64,000 bases of DNA from Kitasatospora sp. SUK 42 (lineage in GTDB: Bacteria > Actinomycetota > Actinomycetes > Streptomycetales > Streptomycetaceae), in contig NZ_LFMD02000002.1 in assembly GCF_015776785.2 (NCBI RefSeq), positions 1,746,666 through 1,810,665 of the forward strand. Reading direction: 5' to 3'. A program made the position numbers and the translations under genes. Positions 51,982 to 60,648 of this stretch are shown piece after piece (the first letter of the stretch is position 1; every line of letters starts with the position of its first letter). The notes beneath the pieces were generated by a model. It was not told where the DNA came from. It saw nothing but the letters and a program-made list of their open reading frames with translations, and made no database searches.

Positions 51982-53061
51982 TCAGAGCGTCTTGCGGAAC
52001 GCCTCCGCCACCGAGAGGAAGATCGAGTTGCCCTCGACCTCGCCGATCGACACCCGCACGCCCTCCGGGAACGGCCGGACGATCACCCCGGCCTCGGCGC
52101 ACGCGGCGGCGAACTCCGCCGAGCGCTCGCCGAGCCAGAGCCAGACGAAGTTGGCCTGCGAGTCCGGGATCTCCCAGCCCTGCTCGCGCAGCCCGGCGAC
52201 CACCCGGGCGCGCTCCTCGACCAGCGCCTCGACCCGCTCCAACAGCGCCTCCTCCGCCCGCAGCGAGGCGACGGCGGCGTTCTGGGCGAGCTGGCTGACG
52301 CCGAACGGGACGGCGGTCTTGCGCAGGGCGTTGGCCACCGGCTCGTGCCCGATCGCGAAGCCGACCCGCAGGCCCGCCAGGCCGTACGCCTTGGAGAAGG
52401 TGCGCAGCACGCAGACGTTGGGGCGGTCGCGGTAGAGGTCGATGCCGTTGGGCACCTCGGGGTCGCGGATGAACTCGATGTACGCCTCGTCCACGACCAC
52501 CAGGACGTCGCTCGGCACGGCGTCGAGGAAGCGCTCCAGCTCGGCGCGGTGGATCACGTTGCCGGTGGGGTTGTTGGGGTTGCAGACGAAGACCAGCCGG
52601 GTGTTTGGGGTGATCGCGGCGAGCATCGCGTCCAGGTCGTGGTCACCGCCGGCGGTGAGCGGGACCGGGACGGGCGTGGCACCGGCGACCTGGGTGATGA
52701 TCGGGTAGGCCTCGAAGGAGCGCCAGGCGAAGATCACCTCGTCGCCCGGGCCGGCCGTGGCGAGGACCAGAGACTGGGCGACGCCGACCGAGCCGGTGCC
52801 GAGGGCGATGTGCTCGGCGGGGACGCCGAAGCGCTCGGCCAGCACGGCGGTCAGCTCGCTGATGCCCATGTCGGGGTAGCGGTTGAACGAGCCGGCCGCG
52901 GCGACGGCCTCCTCCAGCACGCCCGGCAGCGGGGCGTACGGGTTCTCGTTCGAGGACAGCTTGTAGGCGTCGGCTCCGGCCGGCTTGCCGGGCTTGTAGG
53001 TGGGGATGCCGTCCAGGGTCGTACGCAGACGGGGGCCCTGCGCTGACGTACCACTGCTCAC
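51982..53061 (-). CDS. hisC: Histidinol-phosphate / aromatic aminotransferase
   Basis: A 359-residue PLP enzyme. It opens with a phosphate-interacting [14 protein letters not shown] motif, and the PLP-binding lysine is in [17 protein letters not shown] near residue 220. N and Y ligands lie in [12 protein letters not shown] and VDEAYIEF. This is the HisC family that converts histidinol phosphate in histidine biosynthesis or acts as an aromatic aminotransferase. The GTG start at 53061 has AAGGAG nine bases upstream. Not in a his operon, so it may be the second aminotransferase (hisC2/pat-like) of the genome. Divergent from a LacI-type regulator. Confidence 0.9.
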   Translation of the reverse strand: MSSGTSAQGPRLRTTLDGIPTYKPGKPAGADAYKLSSNENPYAPLPGVLEEAVAAAGSFNRYPDMGISELTAVLAERFGVPAEHIALGTGSVGVAQSLVLATAGPGDEVIFAWRSFEAYPIITQVAGATPVPVPLTAGGDHDLDAMLAAITPNTRLVFVCNPNNPTGNVIHRAELERFLDAVPSDVLVVVDEAYIEFIRDPEVPNGIDLYRDRPNVCVLRTFSKAYGLAGLRVGFAIGHEPVANALRKTAVPFGVSQLAQNAAVASLRAEEALLERVEALVEERARVVAGLREQGWEIPDSQANFVWLWLGERSAEFAAACAEAGVIVRPFPEGVRVSIGEVEGNSIFLSVAEAFRKTL

Positions 53062-53322
53062 GGTCGTACTCCTTCGTGTCTCTCCGGTCCGCCCGCCCTG
53101 CCACGGTCGGGGTCGCCGCCGTGGCCCGGGATCTCGGAACGCGCCCGGACCACCCCGGTCGGGTGCCTTGCACGATACCGACCCGCCCTCACCCGTAGGA
53201 GTGAGATGCCCGGTCGGGTTACAGGTACAGATCAGCCATTCTGCCCGGTTCCTTTGGCACATGTCAGAGGTAAGACGGCCGGTTTCGGGCGGGGATCGAA
53301 GGGGCGCACCCCGGCTCACTCA

Positions 53323-53340
53323 TGGAGAAACGTATCTCCA
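53323..53340. promoter_or_regulatory. Candidate operator of the LacI-type regulator
   Basis: An 18-base inverted repeat TGGAGA-AACGTA-TCTCCA lies 57 bases upstream of the LacI start and in the divergent interval shared with hisC (53062-53397). The ACGT-like centre is typical of LacI operators. A TACGAT hexamer at 53383-53388 follows it and could be the -10 element, starting transcription a few bases before the ATG at 53398. The rest of the interval shows no other structure. Confidence 0.6.
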
Positions 53341-53397
53341 AAGGCTTCCGATGCGCCGGTCACAGACCCTTGTCAGGAGCCATACGATCGGTCCGCC

Positions 53398-54555
53398 ATG
53401 ACAGCAGCAGCCAACCAGAGCGGTCGGCGTCCCACCACCTCACGGCGTCTGGAGCGGGCCGGCATCCGGGATGTGGCAGCAGCCGCCGGAGTGTCGATCA
53501 CCACCGTCTCCGACGCGCTGAACGGAAAGGGCCGCCTGCCCGACGAAACCCGCAGCCGGGTGCGCGAAGTCGCCGAGCGCCTCGGCTACCGCCCCTCGGC
53601 GGCGGCCCGCACCCTGCGCACCGGACGGTCAGGCCTGATCGGGCTGACCGTCACGACCTACGGTGAAGAGCCGTTCACCTTCACCGAGTTCGCGTACTTC
53701 GCCGAGATGGCCCGGGCCGCCACCAGCGCCGCCCTGGGCCGCGGCTACGCGCTGGTGGTGCTGCCCGCCTCCTCCCGGCACGACGTCTGGGGCAACATCG
53801 CCCTGGACGGCACCGTGGTGATCGACCCGCCCGACCAGGACCCCCTGGTCAGCGAGCTGTACCGGTCCGGCGTCCCGGTGGTCAGCGACGGCAAGCCCGG
53901 CAACTGCCCGGTCACCGCCTGGGTCGACAACGACCACGAGGCCGCCGTGCTCGGCATCCTGGACCACCTCTCCGAGGCCGGCGCCCGCCGGATCGGCCTG
54001 CTCACCGGCACCAGCACCGACACCTACACCCGGCTCTCCACCGAGGCCTACCTCGGCTGGTGCGCCAAGGTCGGACAGGAGCCGGTGTACGAGACCTACC
54101 CGGCGCACGACCCCGCCGCGGGCGCCGTCGCCGCCGACCGGCTGCTCGCCCGCCCCGACCGGCCGGACGCCGTCTACGGACTGTTCGACCCCAACGGCAC
54201 CGACCTGCTCGCCGCCGCCCGCCGCTACGGCCTGCGGGTGCCGGACGACCTGCTGCTGGTCTGCTGCAGCGAGAGCGACGTCTACGCGACCACCGAGCCG
54301 CCGATCACCACGCTCTCGCTCAAGCCCCGCAAGATCGGCACCACCGTGGTCAACCTGCTCATCGACGCCATCGAGGGCGTCGACTCCGGGACGGGCGTGG
54401 ACATCGCCCGGCTCTTCCCACCGCGCTTCCGCACCGCCGGCACCGGGCCGCCGCCGGGCACCCTGATGCCGACCGAGCTGATCGTCCGCGCGTCCTCCCA
54501 GCGACGGAGCCCGCGCACCACCGTCAGCCCGCCCCGGCCCCCGGGCGAGGTGTAG
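53398..54555 (+). CDS. LacI-family transcriptional regulator
   Basis: A 385-residue repressor. The N-terminal helix-turn-helix and hinge are clear (GIRDVAAAAGVSITTVSDALNGK, then RVREVAERLGYRPSAAARTLRTG). A periplasmic-binding-like effector domain (residues 75-350) follows, with VYGLFDPNGTDLLAAARRYGLRVPDDLL. The ATG at 53398 is chosen because it is just before the regulator N-terminus; upstream frame is not family-like. The effector is unknown. It is divergent from hisC, which it could regulate, and an inverted repeat resembling an operator lies upstream. Confidence 0.9.
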   Translation: MTAAANQSGRRPTTSRRLERAGIRDVAAAAGVSITTVSDALNGKGRLPDETRSRVREVAERLGYRPSAAARTLRTGRSGLIGLTVTTYGEEPFTFTEFAYFAEMARAATSAALGRGYALVVLPASSRHDVWGNIALDGTVVIDPPDQDPLVSELYRSGVPVVSDGKPGNCPVTAWVDNDHEAAVLGILDHLSEAGARRIGLLTGTSTDTYTRLSTEAYLGWCAKVGQEPVYETYPAHDPAAGAVAADRLLARPDRPDAVYGLFDPNGTDLLAAARRYGLRVPDDLLLVCCSESDVYATTEPPITTLSLKPRKIGTTVVNLLIDAIEGVDSGTGVDIARLFPPRFRTAGTGPPPGTLMPTELIVRASSQRRSPRTTVSPPRPPGEV

Positions 54556-54556
54556 G

Positions 54557-54601
54557 GCGTGCGCCCCTGGGCATGCGCGCCCCTAGGCGTTCTCCCCTGG
54601 G
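54557..54601. repeat. 15-base tandem repeat directly after the LacI stop codon
   Basis: Three 15-base units (54557-54571, 54572-54586, 54587-54601) of the form GCGTGCGCCCCTGGG with changes. The second ends in a TAG that resembles the LacI stop just upstream. The array starts 2 bases after the stop codon (54553-54555). Confidence 0.65.
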
Positions 54602-54656
54602 CCCGGCAAGATCCGCCGGCCAGGCCCTAGCCCCGCCGGGCCACACACGGCCCTCA

Positions 54657-54698
54657 CCCGGGCCAGGCACAGCCCCGGCCCGGGCCAGGCACAGCCCC
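54657..54698. repeat. 20-base direct repeat in the 54556-54872 gap
   Basis: CCCGGGCCAGGCACAGCCCC occurs at 54657-54676 and 54679-54698, separated by GG. No gene is supported in this interval; the left part holds the 15-base array and the right end the promoter of the metallophosphatase gene. Confidence 0.7.
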
Positions 54699-54860
54699 CT
54701 CAGGTGAGGTCTAGACCGCGCTCAAATCGGGCGGATAACCTGACCAGGCAGTGCCGAGACCATAACGAGCCGGGACAAAACGGACCTTGCGGGACGGCCC
54801 GGCTGACGCTCCGGAGGATTGGATACCCACCAGGTGACGACGGCGGGAGAGTGGTCTTCC

Positions 54861-54866
54861 TATGAT
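54861..54866 (+). promoter_or_regulatory. -10-like hexamer of a probable leaderless metallophosphatase transcript
   Basis: TATGAT ends six bases before the ATG at 54873, predicting transcription from the start codon itself. No Shine-Dalgarno sequence is present. The -35 region is not clear. Confidence 0.5.
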
Positions 54867-54872
54867 GGGCGA

Positions 54873-56213
54873 ATGACACCCGAGGACCGCTTCCCCGGGC
54901 CCGAGCACCCCCACTCAGGCCCCCGCCACCAGCCGGACCTCGACGTGCTGCCGTACGGCTCCTACTACGAACCGGAGCCCGCCCCGGGCTACCAGGGCAC
55001 GCCGTACGACGCGGAGACCTACAGCGGGTACGGCGGCGCCCGCTACCTGGAACAGCACTGGCCCACCGACGGCCAGGGGCACGGCCACACCGTGCACGCC
55101 CAGGGGCCGCAGGGCGCGGACCACGCCCCGGTGTTCTCGCACGGGGAGCAGAACGGCTACGCCGACAACGGGTACGACGGCCAGGAGCAGCCGGGGTACG
55201 ACGGTTACGAGAACCAGGAGCACACCGGGCACCCGGGCTACGAGGGCCAGGAGCACACCGGCTACGAGCCCACCCTGCCCGACCAGCCCTCCCCCGCCCT
55301 CGGGATCCCCGACCGCGACGACCCGCCGACCATCGAGCTCGGCCCGCCGTTCGCGGACCCCTCCGCGCCGACCTACCCGTACCCCGCCCCGGGCCCCGGC
55401 GAGCCGCCCGGCCCGGTGTACGTCGTCGGCGACGTGCACGGCTACCTCGAAGAGCTGCGCGCCGAACTGCACCACCAGGGCCTGATCGACGCCGACGGCC
55501 ACTGGTCCGCCGGGCGCGCCCGGATCTGGTTCCTCGGCGACTTCACCGACCGCGGCCCCGACGGCATCGGCGTCATCGACCTCGTCATGCAGCTCGCCGC
55601 CGAGGCCGCCGCGGCCGGCGGCTACTGCCGCGCCCTGATGGGCAATCACGAACTGCTCTTCCTCGGCGCCGCCAAGTACGGCGACGAACCCGTCCAGTCC
55701 ACCGCCGGCACCGCCTCCTTCCTCGCCGCCTGGCGGCTCAACGGCGGCCAGCAGAACGACCTGGACCGGCTGGAGGCGCACCACATCAGCTGGCTCTCCC
55801 GGCTGCCCGCCATCGCGCTGGAGGACGGGCACCTGCTGCTGCACTCCGACACCACCGCGTACCTGGAGTACGGCGACTCCATCCCGGACGTCAACGACGC
55901 CGTGCACAGCCTGCTCTCCGACGGCAGCGTGGACGAGTGGTGGGACTGCTTCCGCCGCTTCACCAAGCGCTTCGCCTTCCGCGGCGACGCCGGGCCGATG
56001 GCCGTCCACGAGCTGCTCGACACCTTCGGCGGTGTCCGGATCGTGCACGGGCACAGCCCGATCCCGTACCTCACCGGCGCGGTGCACAACGACGACGGCC
56101 AGCCGCCGCACATCCCCGGCCCGTACGTGTACGCGGACGACCTCGCGGTGGCCATGGACGGCGGCGTCACCATGGAAGGACGGCTGCTGGTCGCCCGGCT
56201 GCCCATCAACTGA
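54873..56213 (+). CDS. Calcineurin-like metallophosphatase with low-complexity N-terminal region
   Basis: A 446-residue protein. Residues 1-185 are disordered and repetitive (Tyr/Gly/Glu/Gln/His/Pro, with GYDGQEQPGYDGYENQEH-type repeats). The PPP-family catalytic domain follows: VVGDVHGYLEELR near 196, LGDFTDRGPDGIGV near 225, LMGNHELLFLG near 265, and a late HSD and VHGHSPI histidine motif. These supply the two-metal site. Such domains hydrolyse phosphoproteins or nucleotides such as Ap4A. The ATG at 54873 is favoured by the -10 box directly upstream; an in-frame ATG at 54819 adds 18 residues. Confidence 0.82.
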   Translation: MTPEDRFPGPEHPHSGPRHQPDLDVLPYGSYYEPEPAPGYQGTPYDAETYSGYGGARYLEQHWPTDGQGHGHTVHAQGPQGADHAPVFSHGEQNGYADNGYDGQEQPGYDGYENQEHTGHPGYEGQEHTGYEPTLPDQPSPALGIPDRDDPPTIELGPPFADPSAPTYPYPAPGPGEPPGPVYVVGDVHGYLEELRAELHHQGLIDADGHWSAGRARIWFLGDFTDRGPDGIGVIDLVMQLAAEAAAAGGYCRALMGNHELLFLGAAKYGDEPVQSTAGTASFLAAWRLNGGQQNDLDRLEAHHISWLSRLPAIALEDGHLLLHSDTTAYLEYGDSIPDVNDAVHSLLSDGSVDEWWDCFRRFTKRFAFRGDAGPMAVHELLDTFGGVRIVHGHSPIPYLTGAVHNDDGQPPHIPGPYVYADDLAVAMDGGVTMEGRLLVARLPIN

Positions 56214-56435
56214 CCGCACCGCAGGAACAGTTGTTCCCGGCGCTCGGGCCGCCGCACGCGCGCGGTCCGGGGCGCGAACTTCCGGAAACCGACTGTCAGC
56301 ACGGCCGCACCCGCCCCTACCATGAGGCACACCACACCCGGCCGTCCATCCGGCGGCCAGCCTCCGCGCCCACCCCGACACCCTGAGGGTCCCGCGCCCT
56401 CGCCACCGGTCGGGGTCCGCATGAACGGGGTCCCC

Positions 56436-57302
56436 ATGTCCAACCCCCCGCCGCTGCACGCCGAGGACCGCCCGGAGTACGAGCGCCTCCTCGGCGAAGC
56501 CCTGCGCGACCGCACCGTCCTCCCCGCCCTCCGCGCGCCCGGCGCGCCCACGGCCGAGCAACTGCGCTCCCTCGCCCTGCGCGACGCCGACGGCGTCAAC
56601 GCCGCGGCCGCCACCGAGTACGCGCACTACACCGCGCTCCGCGACAGCCTGCGCGCCACGCCCCCGACGGCGGACGGCCCGGCACCCGCCGCCCCCGGAC
56701 TCCTCGGCCAACTGCGCTCCGCCAACGGCGGCGCCGGGCTGTTCCCCGCCCTCACGGTGCTCACGCCGATCCTCGCCTGGGCGGCCGCGCTCGTCCTGCT
56801 GCTCGTCGGCTACCTGCTCCAGGCCGCCGACCCCACGATCGCCCTGGCCCGGCCGCTGATCACCGCCGGCTGGGTCGCGCTCGCCGCCGGGGTCGCCGCC
56901 ATGGCCGTCGGCGTCATCGGGCTGCTGCTCACCGCCATACGCGACGGCGCCGCCCCCGCCCCGCCCGGCACCGACCGGGAGCTGGCCGCCGAACTCGCCG
57001 ACGCCCGCACCGAATGGCGCGCCGCCCTGCGCGAACGCGGCCTGCTGCCCTACCTGCACAGCAGGCTCCCGGCCGTCCCCGGCCGCCCGGCACCGGGCTA
57101 CAGCAGCCCGGACTTCAACAGCCCCGGCTACTCCAGCCCGGACTTCACCAGCCCGGGGCCCGACCTCACCAGCCCCGGCTACACCCCGCCCGCCTTCACC
57201 AGCCCCGGACCGGAGGGCATCACCGGCTCCGACGGCCGACCCGACTTCACCGGCCCCGGCTACACCCCGCCGGCCTTCACCAGCCCCGACGACGTCGGCT
57301 GA
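56436..57302 (+). CDS. Membrane protein with proline/serine repeat tail, unknown function
   Basis: A 288-residue protein. Residues 1-85 are polar and helical (LHAEDRPEYERLLGEALRDRTVL, EYAHYTALRDSLRA). Two hydrophobic segments follow (about 103-125 and 138-165), then a cytoplasmic helix and, from about residue 215, a tail of imperfect repeats (SPGY, SSPDFTSPG, PPAFTSPG) ending in FTSPDDVG. Start ATG at 56436 is preferred; in-frame ATGs upstream at 56421 and 56322 are alternatives. The repeat tail resembles the low-complexity N-terminus of the preceding phosphatase in style but not sequence. Confidence 0.65.
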   Translation: MSNPPPLHAEDRPEYERLLGEALRDRTVLPALRAPGAPTAEQLRSLALRDADGVNAAAATEYAHYTALRDSLRATPPTADGPAPAAPGLLGQLRSANGGAGLFPALTVLTPILAWAAALVLLLVGYLLQAADPTIALARPLITAGWVALAAGVAAMAVGVIGLLLTAIRDGAAPAPPGTDRELAAELADARTEWRAALRERGLLPYLHSRLPAVPGRPAPGYSSPDFNSPGYSSPDFTSPGPDLTSPGYTPPAFTSPGPEGITGSDGRPDFTGPGYTPPAFTSPDDVG

Positions 57303-57448
57303 GTCCAGCCCAACCCGTCTTCACCACACGGGAGTTCACCCCCGGGGGAGCCACCCGCCCCCGATCCGGGCACCTCCGCCACCTCCCGGGCGCCGCCGCC
57401 CCGCCAGGATGGGGCCCTCAACGGACCCGGCCCTGGGGGAGACCAGCG

Positions 57449-58924
57449 ATGAGCACCGTACGGACCAGACCGCCGCGCACCACAGCGGTGGCGCTGCCGA
57501 CCGTCGCCCTGCTGGCGGCCCTGCTGGCGGCCCTGCTCGGGCTGCTCGGCGACGCCGGACCCGCGCACGCCACCGGCTCGACCGACCCGGTCGCCACTCC
57601 GGTCGACTTCACCGGCGCCGGCGGCACCGTCCTGCACGGCCTGGTGCTGGCCCCGCCCGCGACGGCCGACGGCCCCGGCCCCGGGCCCGGCCCCGGGCTG
57701 GTCATGGTCGCCGGGGGCGGCCCGGGCCCGATGGGCGACCTGCGGTCGGCCGCCGAGGCGTACGCGCGGCGCGGCATCACCACGCTGATCTACGACAAGC
57801 GCACCGACGGCTACTCGACCACCCACCGCGACTACGGGCAGCTCGCCGACGACGCCCTGGCCGGCGTCCGGCTGCTGCGCTCCCGCCCCGAGGTCGCACC
57901 CGACCACGTCGGCCTGTGGGGCTTCTCCGAGGGCGCCTGGGTGGTCTCGCTCGCCGCCACCCGCTCCTCCGACGTGGCGTACCTGGTGACCGCCGGCGCG
58001 GTCGGCCTCACCCCGGCCCGCCAGCAGGCCTGGGCGTACGACGGCTTCCTGCACCACGCCGGGGTGTCCGGCTCGCTGCGCCACGCCCTGTCGGACAGCG
58101 CGGTCCGCCGGCTCGCCGACGCCGGGCTCTTCCCCGAGGCCCACTACGACCCGGTGCCGGTGTGGGAGCGGGTCCACCAGCCGGTGCTGGCCGAGTGGGG
58201 CGCGCTGGACCGCGAGGCCGCCCCGGAGGAGAGCGCGGCGATCATCCGCCAGGCCCTCGACCGGGCCGGCAACACCCACTACACGCTGCGGACGGTCCCC
58301 GGCGTCCGGCACGACCTCCACCTCACCCGCGACGACGGCTACGACCACCTTGACCTGCTGCCCGCGAACTACGCCGAGACCGAGGCCGCCTGGATCCACC
58401 GGCTCACCACCGCCCTCCCCACCGCCTCCGCCGACCCGGCCCCGCACCAGGACACCCTCAGCCGACCGCTCGCCCCGCTGCCCTGGTACGGATCCTCGGG
58501 GGCCGAGGCCGTCGCCACCCTGCTCTGCCTGGCCGGCTTCACGGGCTACGTGCTGACCGGCGCCGCCCGCCGGATCCGCCGCCGTCCGCGCCCCGCCGCG
58601 CTGCCCCGCGCCGCCCGCTGGGCGGCCGTCACCGGCACCGCCGCCCTCCTGGGCGCGCTCGGCTACCTGTTCTTCCTGGGGATCACCGCCGCGGTGGTCA
58701 CCGGCCCGGTGCTGTTCGGCCGCCCGGTGGTCTGGCTGGCCGTCCAGCTGCTCGCGCTGGTCGCCGTCGGGTCGACCGCCGTCGCCGCCGTCGCCTCGCT
58801 GCGGCGCCGGGCCGCCGCAGCCACCGCCCTGCCGCGCCTCGACCGGGCCCGGCTGGGCGCGCTGCTGCTGGCCGGGGCGGCGTTCCTGCCCTGGGCGCTG
58901 TCCTGGGGGCTGCTGGTGCCGTAG
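57449..58924 (+). CDS. Secreted/membrane alpha-beta hydrolase with C-terminal membrane segments
   Basis: A 491-residue protein. A Sec signal or anchor (about 15-40) precedes an alpha/beta-hydrolase domain with an oxyanion GGGPGPMGD loop, nucleophile elbow GFSEGAW near residue 172, and a histidine late in VRHDLHLTRDD. Three to four hydrophobic segments follow from about residue 360, so the enzyme faces the outside with a multi-pass C-terminal anchor. The acid residue is plausible at ALDREA. The substrate is unknown. The 3' end is overlaid by a 30-base tandem duplication containing the TAG stop. Confidence 0.78.
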   Translation: MSTVRTRPPRTTAVALPTVALLAALLAALLGLLGDAGPAHATGSTDPVATPVDFTGAGGTVLHGLVLAPPATADGPGPGPGPGLVMVAGGGPGPMGDLRSAAEAYARRGITTLIYDKRTDGYSTTHRDYGQLADDALAGVRLLRSRPEVAPDHVGLWGFSEGAWVVSLAATRSSDVAYLVTAGAVGLTPARQQAWAYDGFLHHAGVSGSLRHALSDSAVRRLADAGLFPEAHYDPVPVWERVHQPVLAEWGALDREAAPEESAAIIRQALDRAGNTHYTLRTVPGVRHDLHLTRDDGYDHLDLLPANYAETEAAWIHRLTTALPTASADPAPHQDTLSRPLAPLPWYGSSGAEAVATLLCLAGFTGYVLTGAARRIRRRPRPAALPRAARWAAVTGTAALLGALGYLFFLGITAAVVTGPVLFGRPVVWLAVQLLALVAVGSTAVAAVASLRRRAAAATALPRLDRARLGALLLAGAAFLPWALSWGLLVP

Positions 58925-58964
58925 GGCGTGCCCCGGGGGCTGCTGCCGCCGTAGGGCGGGCCCC
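58905..58964. repeat. 30-base tandem duplication spanning the hydrolase stop codon
   Basis: Two 30-base units (58905-58934 and 58935-58964) starting GGGGGCTGCTG match except for a few bases and each contains a GCCGTAG stop context. As at 2191-2310, the unit covers the last codons, the stop and the first downstream bases of a gene. Confidence 0.75.
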
Positions 58965-58968
58965 GCGC

Positions 58969-59937
58969 TCAGAAGCCGGTCGGGAGGCGGGGCGTGTACG
59001 GCGCCTCCAGGGCCGCGCGCTCCTCCTCACCCAGGTCGACGGAGAGCGCGGCCGCCGCGTCGTCCAGGTGGCCCGGGCGGGTCGCGCCGACGATCGGGGC
59101 GGTGACCACCGGGTTGCCCAGCACCCAGGCGAGCGAGACCTGCGCCATCGGCAGACCGCGGGCCTCGGCGACGGACTGCACGGCGTCCACGATCGGCCGG
59201 TCCACGTCCCCGAAGAACCGCCCGGCCACCGGATCCCCGGCCGAACGGGCCGTCGACCGCCCGTACGGGCGGGCCAGCCGGCCCGAGGCGAGCGGGCACC
59301 ACACCAGGCTGCCCACCCCCTGGTCGGCGAGCAGCGGGAACATCTCCCGCTCCTCCTCCCGCTGCACCAGGCTGTACTGGTGCTGCATCGACACGAAGGC
59401 CGGGCCGCCCGCCAGGGCCGCGGTGTGCTGCAGCTTCGCGAACCGCCAGGCCCACATCGAGGAGGCGCCGACGTACCGGACCTTCCCGGCCGCCACCACC
59501 TCGGCCAGGGCCGCCACGGTCTCCTCGACCGGGGTCGCCGGGTCGAAGCGGTGCAGCTGGAAGAGGTCGAGGTAATCGGTGCCGAGGCGGGCGAGCGAAC
59601 CGTCGACCTGCTCCAGGACCGCACGCCGGGACAGCCCGGAGCCGCCCGGGCCGTCGTGCATCGGCAGGCCCGCCTTGGTCGCCAGGACGACGTCCTCACG
59701 CCGGGTGAACCGGCGCACCGCCCGGCCGACCAGCTCCTCCGAGGCGCCGCCGCCGTACACGTTGGCGGTGTCCCAGAAGGTGATGCCCAGCTCCACGGCC
59801 CGCCGGAAGACCGGCGCCGCCGCCTCCTCGTCCAGGGCCCAGGGGTTGTGGCCGCGGCCGTTGCCGCCGAAGCCCATGCAGCCGAGCGCGATGCGGCTGA
59901 CTTCGAGGTCGGTGCCGCCCAGCTTCGTGTACTCCAT
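58969..59937 (-). CDS. Aldo/keto reductase
   Basis: A 322-residue NADPH-dependent TIM-barrel enzyme. Family motifs are all present: LGCMGFGGNGRG, the catalytic aspartate in FWDTANVYGGGASEE, the barrel lysine in LATKAG, and DYLDLFQLHRFDP. YVGASSMWAWRF and LVWCPLASGRLARPYG lie near the cofactor site, and the C-terminal VGATRPGHLDDA is the NADPH-binding loop. It reduces aldehydes or ketones; the substrate is unknown. It begins 13 bases after the flavodoxin-fold reductase gene, so the two form an operon divergent from an MmyB-type regulator. Confidence 0.9.
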   Translation of the reverse strand: MEYTKLGGTDLEVSRIALGCMGFGGNGRGHNPWALDEEAAAPVFRRAVELGITFWDTANVYGGGASEELVGRAVRRFTRREDVVLATKAGLPMHDGPGGSGLSRRAVLEQVDGSLARLGTDYLDLFQLHRFDPATPVEETVAALAEVVAAGKVRYVGASSMWAWRFAKLQHTAALAGGPAFVSMQHQYSLVQREEEREMFPLLADQGVGSLVWCPLASGRLARPYGRSTARSAGDPVAGRFFGDVDRPIVDAVQSVAEARGLPMAQVSLAWVLGNPVVTAPIVGATRPGHLDDAAAALSVDLGEEERAALEAPYTPRLPTGF

Positions 59938-59950
59938 CGCGTCCTCCGTC

Positions 59951-60547
59951 TCAGGCCGGGTAGGGGGCCGCGGCCCGGGCGTTCTTCAACGCGCCCGCCC
60001 ACCAGTGCAGTTGGTCCAGCATCGTCTTGGCGTAGCCGGCCGCCTGCGGGTCGTCCGGCCGGCCGTCCGTCCAGGCGGTGAAGTAGTTCGGGAAGGACAG
60101 TCCGTCCCGGATCGTCACCGCGTGCAGCTCGGTCAGCACGTTCTCCAGGTGCAGCACCGCGTGCCGGCCGCCGGCCGCGCCGCCGTAGCTCACGAAGGCG
60201 ACCGGCTTGGCCGTCCACTGGGTGAAGTGCCAGTCGATGGCGGCCTTCAGCGAGGCGGGGTAGCTGTGGTTGTACTCCGGGGTGACGATCAGGACGGCGT
60301 CCGCGCCCTCCAGGGCCCCGGTCAGCCCCGCCATACCGGCCGGGCGGGGGTAGTCGGCGCCCGCGAACTTCGGCGGGGCGGCCGGAAGGGCCAGCGGCAG
60401 CTCCACCTCGGCCAGGTCCACCACCTCGACCTCGAACCCCCCGTGCACGGCGGCCTGTTCGGCCGCCCACGAGGACACCACCGGGCCGAAACGGCCCTCC
60501 CGGACACTACCGACGAGGACGACCAGCTTGTACGTGTTCTTCTCCAT
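59951..60547 (-). CDS. NADPH-dependent FMN reductase
   Basis: A 198-residue flavodoxin-fold enzyme with the LVGSVREGRFGPVV phosphate-binding loop at the N-terminus and TPEYNHSYPASLKAAIDW near residue 85, where FMN binds. It reduces FMN or quinones with NADPH and is common beside drug or redox regulators. ATG at 60547 is chosen at the family N-terminus; a longer upstream frame is unlike it. It is the first gene of the operon with the aldo/keto reductase and is divergent from the MmyB-type regulator across two inverted repeats. Confidence 0.9.
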   Translation of the reverse strand: MEKNTYKLVVLVGSVREGRFGPVVSSWAAEQAAVHGGFEVEVVDLAEVELPLALPAAPPKFAGADYPRPAGMAGLTGALEGADAVLIVTPEYNHSYPASLKAAIDWHFTQWTAKPVAFVSYGGAAGGRHAVLHLENVLTELHAVTIRDGLSFPNYFTAWTDGRPDDPQAAGYAKTMLDQLHWWAGALKNARAAAPYPA

Positions 60548-60571
60548 GGCCACCACCCTCGGCCCCCGGCC

Positions 60572-60614
60572 GCACGGCAACCAGACCGTGCCCAGGCTGG
60601 CCCTCCCAGGGCCA
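60572..60614. promoter_or_regulatory. Two inverted repeats in the divergent MmyB regulator/oxidoreductase promoter
   Basis: TGGCCCT-CCC-AGGGCCA (60598-60614) is a perfect 7-base inverted repeat, and GCACGG-N8-CCGTGC (60572-60591) is a second. Both lie between the FMN reductase start (60547) and the regulator start (60649), where an autoregulating MmyB-type protein would bind. The role is inferred from position. Confidence 0.45.
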
Positions 60615-60636
60615 CCCTCCGCGCGCCCGTGAGCCG

Positions 60637-60642
60637 TACATT
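60637..60642 (+). promoter_or_regulatory. -10-like hexamer of a probable leaderless MmyB-type regulator transcript
   Basis: TACATT ends six bases before the ATG at 60649, and there is no Shine-Dalgarno sequence upstream, so transcription may start at the first codon. Confidence 0.4.
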
Positions 60643-60648
60643 CGTCAC

